Positions 17,948 to 26,965 of a DNA stretch of 64,000 nt are shown here, piece after piece. Both the position numbers and the translations under genes were made by a program. Under the pieces are notes generated by a model that worked only from the letters and a program-made list of their open reading frames with translations, did no database searches and was not told the DNA's origin. The stretch's first letter is position 1; each line of letters opens with the position of its first letter. The DNA is taken from assembly GCF_029906645.1 (NCBI RefSeq), contig NZ_JARYGZ010000001.1:1173208-1237207 (forward strand). Direction: 5' to 3'. This DNA comes from Sphingomonas oryzagri. GTDB taxonomy: Bacteria; Pseudomonadota; Alphaproteobacteria; Sphingomonadales; Sphingomonadaceae.

Positions 17948-18232
17948 GGTGTGAAGATGGGGGCTTGCCGGCTGTTCGCAAAACTTATTTCCGGCCGCGA
18001 CCTGCGCCTGTGCCTGATCGCCAGGCGCTTACCGCGCCAGGTAGCGACCAGACCCAGAGGTTCCGCGATGCGCACGGGAAGGACCGCTCCCGCCGGAACC
18101 CGCCATTCCCCATTCCGTCAGACGATTGGTCAACAATACGTCTCAGACGCGACACTCAGTTGACTATTATATAAGCCTAAAACTGTCGATTGTTCGTGTG
18201 ACCGATAAACGCCCTCTGCACGATGAAGGAAG

Positions 18233-19243
18233 CTACAGCTGGCCGGAAAAACGAGCGCGATGGGTTGCCGGGTTGGTGCCCATGTGTCGCTGAAAGGCCC
18301 GGCGCAGTTGCTGCTCGTCGGCATATCCCGCCTTATCGGCCACGGTCTTTAGAGGCAGATCGGTTTCCTCCAGCGCGCGGCAGGCCGCCTCCAATCGCAT
18401 GAGCTCGACCGTCTTGGCTGGCGTCCTGCCGACCTTGGCGACATAGGTCCGCGCGAATGTTCGTGGCGCCATCGCCGCTCGCGCTGCAAGCCGGGCAACC
18501 GATAGGTCCGATGCGAGATTAGCGGCCATCCAGCCATGCAACTCCGCGAACCCGTGGTCGCGCGATTGCGCAACCAGCGGCACGCTGAACTGGGATTGAC
18601 CGCCAGCGCGCTTCATGAACACCACCATCTGCCGTGCCGCGTCGATGGCGACCCGGGGGCCGAAATCGTCCTCGATCAGCGCCAATGTGAGATCGATGCC
18701 GGAACTGACACCGGCCGAGGTCCACAGCGCGCCATCGCGAATAAAGATGCTGTCGGCATCAATGTCGATCATCGGATGCCGGTCCTTTAGCTTGTCCAGC
18801 CACGCCCAGTGCGTCGCCACCCGCCGGCCATCGAGCTGACCGGCGGCCGCGAGCAGGAAGGCGCCGGTGCATACCGAACATAGTCGGCGCACCGAGGACA
18901 CCCGCGCGGCAATGAAATCGCGCAAGGCTTGGGAGACTTCATAATCTTCGCCCCAGCAACCGCCGGGCACGATGAGGGTATCGATCGGCAGAGCGGTAAG
19001 CGAGGAGACCGGCGTCGTGACGACTGGCAACCCGGCACTGGTCAGGACCGTGCCGCCGGCACCAGACGCAACGATCGTTTCGTATCGCGCGAGGTCCCCT
19101 GCCGCCACGCCGCGATTGGCCGTGGTCAGCGCCTGCAACGGGCCGGCGAGGTCGAGCAGGTTCATCCCGTCATAGGCCAGCAGCACTATGCGCAGCGGGC
19201 GGTGCCCGGGCGCCGCCGGTCTCTCGAACGCGTTGTCAGCCAT
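18233..19243 (-). CDS. GlxA-family AraC-type transcriptional regulator with DJ-1/PfpI domain
   Basis: The product is 336 residues from ATG 19243. The N-terminal DJ-1/PfpI-like domain (about 15-190) includes IVLLAYDGMNLLDLAGPLQAL and the Cys-centred SVCTGAFLLAAAG. The C-terminal AraC helix-turn-helix pair (about 230-330) includes MAPRTFARTYVAKVGRTPAK and DKAGYADEQQLRRAFQRHMG. Such regulators typically sense small metabolites and activate neighbouring genes. Its ATG overlaps the ancestral stop codon of the upstream DJ-1/PfpI lipoprotein gene, so the pair was translationally coupled. The duplication in that gene may now reduce its expression. Confidence 0.92.
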   Translation of the reverse strand: MADNAFERPAAPGHRPLRIVLLAYDGMNLLDLAGPLQALTTANRGVAAGDLARYETIVASGAGGTVLTSAGLPVVTTPVSSLTALPIDTLIVPGGCWGEDYEVSQALRDFIAARVSSVRRLCSVCTGAFLLAAAGQLDGRRVATHWAWLDKLKDRHPMIDIDADSIFIRDGALWTSAGVSSGIDLTLALIEDDFGPRVAIDAARQMVVFMKRAGGQSQFSVPLVAQSRDHGFAELHGWMAANLASDLSVARLAARAAMAPRTFARTYVAKVGRTPAKTVELMRLEAACRALEETDLPLKTVADKAGYADEQQLRRAFQRHMGTNPATHRARFSGQL

Positions 19244-20563
19244 GGAAGCCCGGATACTCCAAGTCGAGCGCGACGCCATAGGCCGTTGGCGCGCCATATG
19301 CCCGCGCGATGCCGTGCAGGACGTCGTCGAGCACCTGCCCGGACTTGCCGGTCGGCATGGTGATGGTCCGGGCGGCGTGGGAAGTCGAGGTGTCGGGAAG
19401 CACAGTCAGGCCATGGCGCGTCGTCACCGGCTCTCCGTCTGCGCTGAGCGCATGGGCCTGCGCGCGCCCCGTCCGGCTGTAGGCGTCTGCGGTCAATGCC
19501 AACGCGACTTCGTCCACGTCGTTGCCGATCGGGATGGTCAGCTGCTGGGGTCGGTGCAGCCAGCCATTAAGATATTGGGTCGTGGCAAATGCGGTCAGGT
19601 TGCTGCCCAACCGGGGATGGAAAGCGCATGGGCCTGCGCGCGCCCCGTCCGGCTGTAGGCGTCTGCGGTCAATGCCAACGCGACTTCGTCCACGTCGTTG
19701 CCGATCGGGATGGTCAGCTGCTGGGGTCGGTGCAGCCAGCCATTAAGATATTGGGTCGTGGCAAATGCGGTCAGGTTGCTGCCCAACCGGGGATGGAAAG
19801 AGCGGCTGTCATGGACCGGGCTCCAGTCGCTCACACCGATTTCGGTCGCCACGGCGGCCGCCCGCGCGTGGCCAGCTATCGCCTCAATCAGTGCCAGCGA
19901 AGTTGGAACGGCTGCGCTGATCCCTGCGCTGGAGACGATCCTTCCCTCCGCGACATAGCGGCGATCATCGAGCCAATGGACCTGGGGATAATGCGTCTTG
20001 CGATAGCCCGCCGTCGCCCAATGGGCGGTGGCGCGGTGGCCGTCCATCACGCCACTGTTGGCGAGGACCAGCGCGCCATCGCAGATGCTGACGAGCGTCG
20101 CGCCCCTGGCGGCCTGACCCTTGATCCAGGCGAGCAAAGCGGGATTCTGCTGGTGGACCACCGCCGGCACCACGACATAATCGGCACCATCGGGATAGCG
20201 CGCGTCGAACTGCGCGGCAGAGGCCTGCGGCTGCAGACGCAGCGCCGGCCGCATCGTCATAGGACCGGGATTGATTGCGATGGCCAAGACATCGGCGATA
20301 TCCGCCTGCCGGAGAATGCCATAGGGGACGACATAGTCCGTCAGTTCCGTGCCGCTATTCTCTCCGATCACCGCGATGACCGGCCGGGAGCGCTCGAAGC
20401 GTGGCCGATAGGTGGCGATCGACTCATCCACCAATGTGGTTTCGGATGCCGCGTGTTGGGTTGGGGCGTGGCCGCCATCGGCGGCCGCTGGTCCGCACCC
20501 CGCTACGAAGGCGGACATGGCGATGAGCAGCGAGTATCGATTGGAAGAGCGAGAAAGATGCAT
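19236..20563 (-). pseudogene. DJ-1/PfpI-domain lipoprotein gene frameshifted by a 176-bp tandem duplication
   Basis: The intact 5' part (20563 to about 19595) encodes a signal with a lipobox-like Cys (AFVAGCGPA), then a DJ-1/PfpI domain (YVVPYGILRQADIADVLAI, nucleophile region VSICDGALVLANSG). A perfect 176-bp tandem repeat (19447-19800) shifts the frame and stops it with a foreign ending (IPGWAAT) at 322 residues. Deleting one repeat copy leaves 1152 bases, an exact open frame of 383 codons, whose end (LEYPGFHG) overlaps the GlxA start by 8 bases. So the ancestral gene was whole and coupled to the regulator. The break looks recent, since the copies are identical. An assembly artefact is possible. 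Confidence 0.85.
19447..19800. repeat. Perfect 176-bp tandem duplication (two copies)
   Basis: Bases 19447-19622 are repeated identically at 19623-19798, with the dinucleotide AG at 19447, 19623 and 19799 marking both ends and the junction. I found no mismatch in the repeat. Since 176 is not a multiple of three, it frameshifts the gene it lies in. Confidence 0.95.
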
Positions 20564-20979
20564 GGGCGCAAATCCAGTTAAGAGAGCGCGCTTCTTCTCA
20601 ACCGACTCACGCCTGGCTCAAATGCCAACTTTCTATCATTTTCTGCCACGCGCTCTGCGGGTCAGATGGTCAGGAGCGAGGGGAATTTGGGCTGGCCGAC
20701 GTAGCCGCCGGACAGCGCGGCGCCCCATGTCGTCGTTGCTGCGGCTTTTGTCGCAGCCCGAAACGAGGTTCGTCCACAGCGGGAGGCCCCGTCAGCATCC
20801 GACCAGACGTTCCCATTCGCCAGCCTAACGTTCGACGCCGCTAGCTGCCGCTCGCAGCGGCCCATGTCGTCGAATTCCTTGCAGGCCATCGCCACGGACC
20901 ACTTGTTAGGAATGGTGACCGACCCTTGACCATCCGCAGGTTCGTCGAACGGCTCGATCTGCTGATCGTCGTCGCTTGG
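20564..20979. other. Intergenic region, with a possible small open frame on the minus strand
   Basis: No clear gene was recognised. The minus-strand frame 20662-20979 is open for about 105 codons and continues the frame of the KGG-type gene past its stop. A GTG/ATG start at 20895/20889 would give about 77 residues (including CKEFDDMGRCERQLAASN). There is no ribosome site or similarity I recognise, and chance is a sufficient explanation. Confidence 0.4.
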
Positions 20980-21273
20980 TCACGCGTTGCCGTTCCGGCG
21001 GCGGGTTTCCCAGCCCTTTCGGGCCGCGGCCGAACGCTGCTCCGCCGAGCCGGACTTGTGCGCCTTGCCACCGCGTGAGGACGCGCTGCGATTCTCGGAC
21101 TTGCCGCGGCCGGAGCCGGACTTCTTCCCGCCGCCGGTTTCCTTGTTGACGGTGGCCCAGGCGCGCGCTTCGGCCTCCTTCCTGGGCGTGCCGCGCTTCT
21201 CGTAGCTCTCCTCGATATGCTCGGCGCGGCGCTTCTGTTTATCGGTGTAGCTGCTCTTGTCGCCCTGGGGCAT
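20980..21273 (-). CDS. Small basic KGG-type stress protein (second paralogue)
   Basis: The 97 residues are largely identical to the product at 4639-4932: same length, same MP-GDKSSYT-KQKR-AEHIE start, RGTP(R/K)KEAEARAWATVNKE block and KAHKSGS-EQRSAAARKGWETRRRN end. Differences are mostly conservative (Lys/Arg, Asp/Asn). It lies 58 bases downstream of the frameshifted DUF1543 gene and probably belongs to the same minus-strand unit. Function is unknown; a stress-linked nucleic-acid-binding role is inferred from composition only. Confidence 0.8.
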   Translation of the reverse strand: MPQGDKSSYTDKQKRRAEHIEESYEKRGTPRKEAEARAWATVNKETGGGKKSGSGRGKSENRSASSRGGKAHKSGSAEQRSAAARKGWETRRRNGNA

Positions 21274-21331
21274 GGCGGCTCTCCTCTCGTCTCGCAGCCT
21301 AACGCGCGGCGCTCGTACAATGTCCGCCGCT

Positions 21332-21860
21332 TTAGGGAGCGACGATGTCCTTGGCCTTGTTTTTCAAGGGGATATATTCGCAGGTGAAACGAAGCGGCCG
21401 TTCCTCCGCGCAGGGCGTGAGGTGGATGTGCAGGCGCTGGTCGCCAGCCGCCCGGTCGAGCGCAAAGGCCTGTTCCGCCTCGTAGAGGTCGTCGCGGTGC
21501 GCGGCGTCCCAGCCCTTCACAGATCGCAGCGCGCGCCTTGGCCTTTGCCACGCTGTCCGCCACGACGAATATGTTGCGATGCTTCTCCGAGAAATCGGCC
21601 GGATCGTACCCGCCCAAATTGACGTAATAGAGCTTGTCCGGCCCACCATAAGGCTCGGGTCGGAGTGATACGTCGAAGCCGTTGGCGTGATCGATCTCGG
21701 CCCAGCAGTCGATATGCAGGCTACCCGGCCTTCCCCACCATTGCCGCTGCAGCTCGTCATAGGTGTCCTGTAGCGAAGCCGCGACGACGAAGCGCATATC
21801 GTGCACCTCGATATTCGCCTGGGCATGTTCGCCGCCGATATAGATAGCGAAAAGCTTCAT
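21332..21860 (-). pseudogene. DUF1543 gene with a single-base frameshift
   Basis: The frame from ATG 21860 starts MKLFAIYIGGEHAQANIEVHDMRFVV, typical of DUF1543, and runs to about 21521. There it continues out of frame into unrelated residues (GLGRRAPRR). The expected continuation (GWDAAHRDDLYEAEQAFALD to KAKDIVAP, stop at 21332) is in the next frame. The total span of 529 bases is one base more than a multiple of three, consistent with one inserted base near 21518-21525. Its ATG overlaps the stop of the FAD protein (ATGA). A sequencing error is possible. Confidence 0.75.
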
Positions 21861-23527
21861 GAGGTCGCGGCCTCCCGGACTGTGTCCTGCTCGGGTGGTT
21901 CATCGACCTTTCCCGCGATTGCTTTCGCCAGTTCCTCTCCAACGATCTCGCCCATTTCGTACGAGCTGGTGAGGCCTTGGCTGAACGGGTGACGGCCGAG
22001 GATGTAGGGCAGGCTCAGGCAGAAGAGGCGATCCTTCGGAAGCTCTCCCGACACCGGATGGAATTGGTCGTCGATCGCGATGCCGCGCGGTGGGCCGTCC
22101 TCGGACGAGGGCTCGTCGCGAATGATCCCTTGTCGGCGGAGCGATGGAAAGGGAAACTCCCGAGCCGCGAGCGGCCTCTGGCCGGTCGCCTCGATGAAGG
22201 CGGGGAAATGGATGTCGTCGCTGCCCAGCGAAAGGGTCGCCCCGCGCTCCCGGCGATGGCTGTCGATGCGATAATCGTCGCCGAGCGCGAGCAGGTCGAG
22301 CTTGCCTGCACGGTGCAGAGCCAGCATCCGCTCGATCGATTCATGCGGAACGGTCGCATAGTCGTCGACAAAGACCGGCTTCCAATGATGCGAGAAGCGC
22401 GCGAACGCGTCTTCGTCGAGGTGCGGCACGATCGGCTCGATCGCCTCGTGCATCCGCAGGATGGCGTAGCGCCAGGGCACCGTGGTTTCGGTCTCGAAAT
22501 TCCGCTTCGCCTCTTCGAGATTGCGCTCCGCCCAGTCGAAGGGATCGGCCGCCATCCGCTCGGCGAAGAAGCGGTCGCAGAAATCCTCGACGTCCAGATG
22601 CTCGAGGTCGACGGCGTCCGCATAAGCGGGATCGGCGTGCGCGAGCTCGGCCTTGAAGAGCGCGAAGGCGCGTTCGAGCAGATCGTCGGGCTGATCGGCG
22701 ACGAGCGCTTCGATCGCCTCAGTTGTGCAAATGGCGAGCGGTTCGTAGGGGATCGGATGAAAGAAGTCGGCCTCGGGCAGCAGCCCCTTTCGCGACATCA
22801 TCGTGATGCGGAATGCGTCCGTTCCGGGAGCGGGTCGATAGTCCAGCCTCTCCTCCCCCTCGACGAAGTCGCCATGCTCGACGGCGACCGCGACCGCAGC
22901 GTCGATCGCCGTCAGCGAGCTTCCTCTGATGCCGACCTTGCAGGGAGGAATGTTGGACAAGGCGGCGGCAGGCCACGGGCTGAGGAAATAGCCCGGCCGC
23001 ACCTCCGGCTCTTCGGGCCACTGGTGCCCGGTCGCCATCACAACATGATCGAAGCGGGCTTCGAACGTCTCTCCGTCCTTCGGCGTCACGGACAGCCGGA
23101 TGCCATCCTCCACGTTGACGGCGTCGGTGACACGGCACCGCGTCCGGACGGCGACCTCGATACCCTGCCCACGGGCGCGATTGATCGTCGCCTCGAACTG
23201 ATCGCGCAGATACTCGCCGAGCGCGAGCCGGGGATAGAAGGCGCGATCGTCGATGTCGCGGCGATCGATCCCGAAGGTGCGCAGGTGATCGGCCGGCTGG
23301 CGCTCAAGCCAGGCGACCAGCGTCTCCTCCAGTGGCAGCTCGATGCTGGCGATATTGGAAAGCATGGCGGGATCGTTCCAGCCAGGCCGATAGGGCGTTC
23401 CCCGGCCCGCGACAGGCTGCTCCTCGAAGATCGTAAGCTCAAACGGCGTTGTCGCGCGGCAAACGAGCGCGTGGAGCGTGTAGATGGTAGTCGGCCCAGC
23501 GCCGACGAACGCCACGGATGGAAGCAT
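21857..23527 (-). CDS. FAD/NAD(P)-binding protein (NAD_binding_9 / flavoprotein monooxygenase-like)
   Basis: The 556-residue protein starts with a Rossmann dinucleotide-binding loop (VAFVGAGPTTIYTLHAL; GxGPTT variant of GxGxxG), has a second nucleotide-binding region (VVMATGHQWPEEPE, a GxxxxG-like ATGH motif) and ends with LFCLSLPYILGRHPFSQGL. This is the FAD-NAD(P)-binding family related to lysine/ornithine N-monooxygenase-like proteins, but the substrate is unknown. It is the first gene of the unit with the frameshifted DUF1543 gene and the KGG-type gene. Confidence 0.85.
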   Translation of the reverse strand: MLPSVAFVGAGPTTIYTLHALVCRATTPFELTIFEEQPVAGRGTPYRPGWNDPAMLSNIASIELPLEETLVAWLERQPADHLRTFGIDRRDIDDRAFYPRLALGEYLRDQFEATINRARGQGIEVAVRTRCRVTDAVNVEDGIRLSVTPKDGETFEARFDHVVMATGHQWPEEPEVRPGYFLSPWPAAALSNIPPCKVGIRGSSLTAIDAAVAVAVEHGDFVEGEERLDYRPAPGTDAFRITMMSRKGLLPEADFFHPIPYEPLAICTTEAIEALVADQPDDLLERAFALFKAELAHADPAYADAVDLEHLDVEDFCDRFFAERMAADPFDWAERNLEEAKRNFETETTVPWRYAILRMHEAIEPIVPHLDEDAFARFSHHWKPVFVDDYATVPHESIERMLALHRAGKLDLLALGDDYRIDSHRRERGATLSLGSDDIHFPAFIEATGQRPLAAREFPFPSLRRQGIIRDEPSSEDGPPRGIAIDDQFHPVSGELPKDRLFCLSLPYILGRHPFSQGLTSSYEMGEIVGEELAKAIAGKVDEPPEQDTVREAATS

Positions 23528-23617
23528 GCTCGCATAATGCGTGGATCGACGATCCGTGCCGCACCCTTAATCGAAGTTAGAAAATCATGATAAAACATTG
23601 GGATGAGCCGAACGACC

Positions 23618-23643
23618 GGAACCTCGACACAGTCCTCCCGGTT
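23618..23643 (+). promoter_or_regulatory. Candidate EcfG promoter for the CsbD-like gene
   Basis: GGAAC (23618-23622), N17, GGTT (23640-23643) fits the consensus. The predicted start site is about 30 bases before the CsbD-like ATG at 23685. Confidence 0.55.
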
Positions 23644-23684
23644 CTTCTGCGAGACAGATCGAACTGTCGGGAAAGGAAACGAGG

Positions 23685-23870
23685 ATGAGCGTCGAAGGCA
23701 AGATCAAGGAAGCCGCCGGCTACGTGAAGGAGGAAGCCCACGAGCACGGCAAGACCCCGGAGAGCCAGCAGAAGGCCCAGGAAGGTCGCGATCTTCGCAA
23801 CGAAGGTCGTATCGAGGACGGCAAGCCGCCGAAGACCGGCGCGCCGGGTTCGGGCGACCACGGCAAGTAA
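23685..23870 (+). CDS. CsbD-like small stress protein
   Basis: This 61-residue protein starts MSVEGKIKEAAGYVKEEAHEHG, the N-terminal pattern (GKxKEAxGxxKE) of CsbD-type general-stress proteins, and continues as a charged, disordered, Gly/Lys/Pro-rich tail. The cytosolic role is unknown. It has a good ribosome site (AAAGGAAACGAGG), a candidate EcfG promoter about 45 bases upstream, and a strong terminator hairpin 28 bases downstream, so it looks like a single-gene transcript. Confidence 0.8.
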   Translation: MSVEGKIKEAAGYVKEEAHEHGKTPESQQKAQEGRDLRNEGRIEDGKPPKTGAPGSGDHGK

Positions 23871-23897
23871 GCCGCTCGAACCGTTACGGAGTTTCAT

Positions 23898-23925
23898 CCG
23901 CCGCCGGGACCGATCCCGGCGGCGG
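23898..23925. terminator. Strong hairpin between convergent genes
   Basis: A 12-bp perfect stem (CCGCCGCCGGGA / TCCCGGCGGCGG) with loop CCGA is followed by TTCCTTA. It lies between the CsbD-like gene and the convergent hybrid kinase and could stop transcription from either side. Confidence 0.7.
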
Positions 23926-23929
23926 TTCC

Positions 23930-26770
23930 TTATGTCCCGACTGTCCGATCTTGAGGGACGGCATCGGGCTCGACGGCCTCCGCGATGGCCCGGGCGAGTT
24001 GCCCCTGGTTGAACGGCTTGCCGAGCCGCACGACCTCGCGGCCTGCCGACACGCCTTCGCCGTATCCGCTGGCGATGATCGCCGGAATACCGGGTCTCAA
24101 GGCGTCGACCGCCGTGATCAGGTCCGTGCCGGTCATGTTGGGCATCGCCTGGTCGGTGACGAGCAGGTCGATATCCTCGCGCTGGCGGAACAGCTCCAGC
24201 GCTTCCTCCGCCGTGTCCGCCTCGACGACCTCATGCCCGAGATCCTCAAGCAGGGCGACGGTGTTGATCAGCACGAGCGCATCATCGTCGACCGCAAGTA
24301 TTCTCAAACGAGGCACACTGGGCGTGTCCATCTCGACGACAACGGATTCCGACCCACCGGCTTCCTGTGGCGCCACTGGCAACCAGAGGACGGCGCTGGT
24401 GCCGGCGCCGATCTCGCTCAGCAGCTCGAACGATCCTCCGATCTGCTGCGCCAACCCATGCACCATCGGCAGGCCGAGGCCGGTCCCCTTCCCCACCCCC
24501 TTGGTCGTGTAGAAGGGTTCGGTCGCGCGCCGCAGCGTCTCGGCATCCATGCCGCTGCCCTGGTCCTTCACGACGAGCCGGACGTAGGCGCCCGCGCTCA
24601 GCTTGGTGCCGGGGCCGGCCGGCAGATCCTCGCAGGTCGCGGATATCAGGATAGGACCGCCGCCCGGCGTTGCATCGCGGGCGTTCACGATGAGATTGAG
24701 CAGCGCCATCTCAAGCTGGTTGGCATCCGCCCGCACCGCGGGAAGCTTGAGCGGAAAATTCGTCGAGATCGGCCATTCCGGCCCGATCGAGCGCTGCACC
24801 AGATCGTTCATGCCGGACAGCAGCTGCGGCAGGTCGACGGTGTCGACGTTGAGCTCCTGGCGCCGCGCGAAGGCCAGCATGCGCTGCGTCAGGGTTGCGC
24901 CGCGCTTTGCCCCCTCGGTGGCGTTGCTCAGCAGCCTGCGCGACAAGGGATCATCCGGCAGACGCTTGCCGAGCAGTTCGAGGCTGCTCAGCACCGCCAT
25001 CAACAGGTTGTTGAAGTCATGCGCGACGCCCCCCGTGAGCTGGCCGATCGCGTCCATCTTCTGGGATTGGAAAAGCGTCTCGCGCGCCGTTTCCAGCTGC
25101 CGCTGGGCTTCCTCCTTCTCGGTGATGTCGCGGGTGATCTTGGCGAAGCCGATCGGGCGGCCTTCGTCGTTGCGGATCGCGTCGATCACCACGCTGGCAC
25201 GGAAACGCTCGCCATCCTTGCGAACCCGCCAGCCTTCGGCAAGGAAGCGCCCTTCCCGGCGCGCCGTCTCCAGCGCACGATCGGGCTCGCCCCGCGCGCG
25301 ATCCTCGTCCGTGTAGAAGCGGGAGAAATGCTCGCCGATGATCTCGTCCGGCTCATAGCCCTTGATGCGGCGCGCGCCCTCGTTCCAGCTCGACACATGG
25401 CCTTCGAGGTCGAGCATGTAGATCGCATAGTCGGTCACGCCCTGGACGAGATGGCGGAACTGCTCCTCGCTGTCGCTCAGCGCTTCTTCCACGCGGCGGC
25501 GCTCCGTGACGTCGCGGCCATAGGCATAGACGAGGCCGTTCTCCAGCGTCGTATGCCATTCGATCCGCCGATAGCTGCCGTCCGCCGAACGGAAGCGGTT
25601 CTCGTAGTCGTTGAGCTCCTGGCCACCGACCGCCCGCGCGAGCGCATCATTGCTGCCCGGAATGTCGTCGGGATGCATGAAGTCGGCAAATGGCCGGCCG
25701 ACGACCTCGTCCACCGGATCGCCCAGGATTCGCGTCCAGGACGGGCTGACCGAGCGGAACAGGCCATCGGCGTCGACCACGACGATGAGATCGCGCGAGA
25801 CGCTCCAGATCCGATCGGCGCGACGCCGTTCCGCCTGCAGCGTCGCGATACCGGCCAGCGCGCCGCCGATCTGGCCGGCGATCAGCTGCGCGACATGCAG
25901 GATCTCGGGATCTTCCGGTCGATAGGGATTGAGGCCCAGCACCAGAGTTCCGGCATGCGGCTCCCCGGTCGGACCCGGAATGGCGATCGCGATCGCGCTC
26001 GTCGCCGGACGATCCCAGTCGCCCATCGGCCAGTCTGTGTCGGAGGGAAGCGCGATGATCTCTTCGGCCTGCCCGAGATCGGTAGGGAGGATCGCTCGCA
26101 CCTGTTCGAGGATGCCCTGATCGTCCCCGCCCGGCTCCTCGCCCGCAAATTTCAGGACGGCGAACGGGAAGTCCCGGCGATTGGTCGCGAACACCGACCG
26201 CGCCGCCTGATGGATCGCGGCCTTGTCCTTCGCGCCGGCGAGCGCAGCACCGAGGCGGCGCAGGGTTTCCAGCCGACGCTCGTTGATGATCCGCGCTGTC
26301 TCCTCGCTGACGATGCACAATAATCCGCACACCGCGCCATCCGATCCGAAGAGCGGGCTGTAGGAGAAGCTGTGGTAGGTCTCTTCCGGATAGCCGCTCC
26401 GCTCCAGCAGGAGAAGCATCGCCTTGTTCCAGGTCGCCTCGCCGGCCTGCACCCGCTTCACCTGATCGGCGACGTCGGCATAGACCTCCGACCACACCTC
26501 CCGAAAGGGACGACCCAGCATCTCCGGGTGCTTGATCCCCAGCGTCGGGATGTAGGCGTCGTTGTAGAAGAACTGGAGCTCCGGTCCCCAGCCGAGCCAC
26601 ATCTCGAACCGCGAGGTCAGCAGCATCCGCAGCGGAATCTTGAGCGCGTCTGGCCAGTCGCGAGGCTCGCGCATGGGCGTGCCTTCCCAGTCGTGCTCCT
26701 TCATCACCCGGGCCATTTCGCTCATGCCGGGAAAAATGTTGGCAAGCTCGTCGTCGAAAGCGTGGCCCAT
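23930..26770 (-). CDS. Hybrid sensor histidine kinase (PAS-GAF-PAS-PAS-HisKA-HATPase-REC)
   Basis: The start at 26770 follows AAGGGGG and gives 946 residues; the frame upstream is antisense to MgtC. The N-terminal PAS-like module (about 20-150: EHDWEGTPM...LGWGPELQFFYNDAY) resembles those at 54943 and 56671. A GAF-like region, two more PAS domains, H-box GGVAHDFNNLL (about residue 583), HATPase (YTTKGVGKGTGLGLPMVHG, about 760) and a C-terminal receiver with its phosphoacceptor in LLVTDQAMPNM (about 870) follow. No membrane segment is present, so it is cytosolic. It is convergent with the CsbD-like gene and divergent from MgtC. Confidence 0.9.
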   Translation of the reverse strand: MGHAFDDELANIFPGMSEMARVMKEHDWEGTPMREPRDWPDALKIPLRMLLTSRFEMWLGWGPELQFFYNDAYIPTLGIKHPEMLGRPFREVWSEVYADVADQVKRVQAGEATWNKAMLLLLERSGYPEETYHSFSYSPLFGSDGAVCGLLCIVSEETARIINERRLETLRRLGAALAGAKDKAAIHQAARSVFATNRRDFPFAVLKFAGEEPGGDDQGILEQVRAILPTDLGQAEEIIALPSDTDWPMGDWDRPATSAIAIAIPGPTGEPHAGTLVLGLNPYRPEDPEILHVAQLIAGQIGGALAGIATLQAERRRADRIWSVSRDLIVVVDADGLFRSVSPSWTRILGDPVDEVVGRPFADFMHPDDIPGSNDALARAVGGQELNDYENRFRSADGSYRRIEWHTTLENGLVYAYGRDVTERRRVEEALSDSEEQFRHLVQGVTDYAIYMLDLEGHVSSWNEGARRIKGYEPDEIIGEHFSRFYTDEDRARGEPDRALETARREGRFLAEGWRVRKDGERFRASVVIDAIRNDEGRPIGFAKITRDITEKEEAQRQLETARETLFQSQKMDAIGQLTGGVAHDFNNLLMAVLSSLELLGKRLPDDPLSRRLLSNATEGAKRGATLTQRMLAFARRQELNVDTVDLPQLLSGMNDLVQRSIGPEWPISTNFPLKLPAVRADANQLEMALLNLIVNARDATPGGGPILISATCEDLPAGPGTKLSAGAYVRLVVKDQGSGMDAETLRRATEPFYTTKGVGKGTGLGLPMVHGLAQQIGGSFELLSEIGAGTSAVLWLPVAPQEAGGSESVVVEMDTPSVPRLRILAVDDDALVLINTVALLEDLGHEVVEADTAEEALELFRQREDIDLLVTDQAMPNMTGTDLITAVDALRPGIPAIIASGYGEGVSAGREVVRLGKPFNQGQLARAIAEAVEPDAVPQDRTVGT

Positions 26771-26965
26771 CGGTCCCCCTTGTGCGCGATCCCAACGTCC
26801 GCTCGCGCGATTGGATGCGCAAGCCCGTGCGCGCGAAACGGTACGAACCGGCGGTCGCGACCGAGACTGTCCAGCCCCGCCATCGCCGCTCCCATTATTG
26901 TCTGGCGTCGTCGATGATCCCGCATTGGCTTGCCTGGCGTGGTCGGCGCGGCGCATAGTTGCCGG

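Noticed and set aside
18115-18150. GGAAC-N16-CGTC on the plus strand in the 17948-18232 gap
   Set aside because: No plus-strand gene follows it, and the -10 has a mismatch, so it is likely a chance match.
23603-26323. Plus-strand open frame (906 codons) opposite the hybrid kinase
   Set aside because: It is antisense to conserved PAS, HisKA and receiver domains and includes the real CsbD-like gene only in a different frame.
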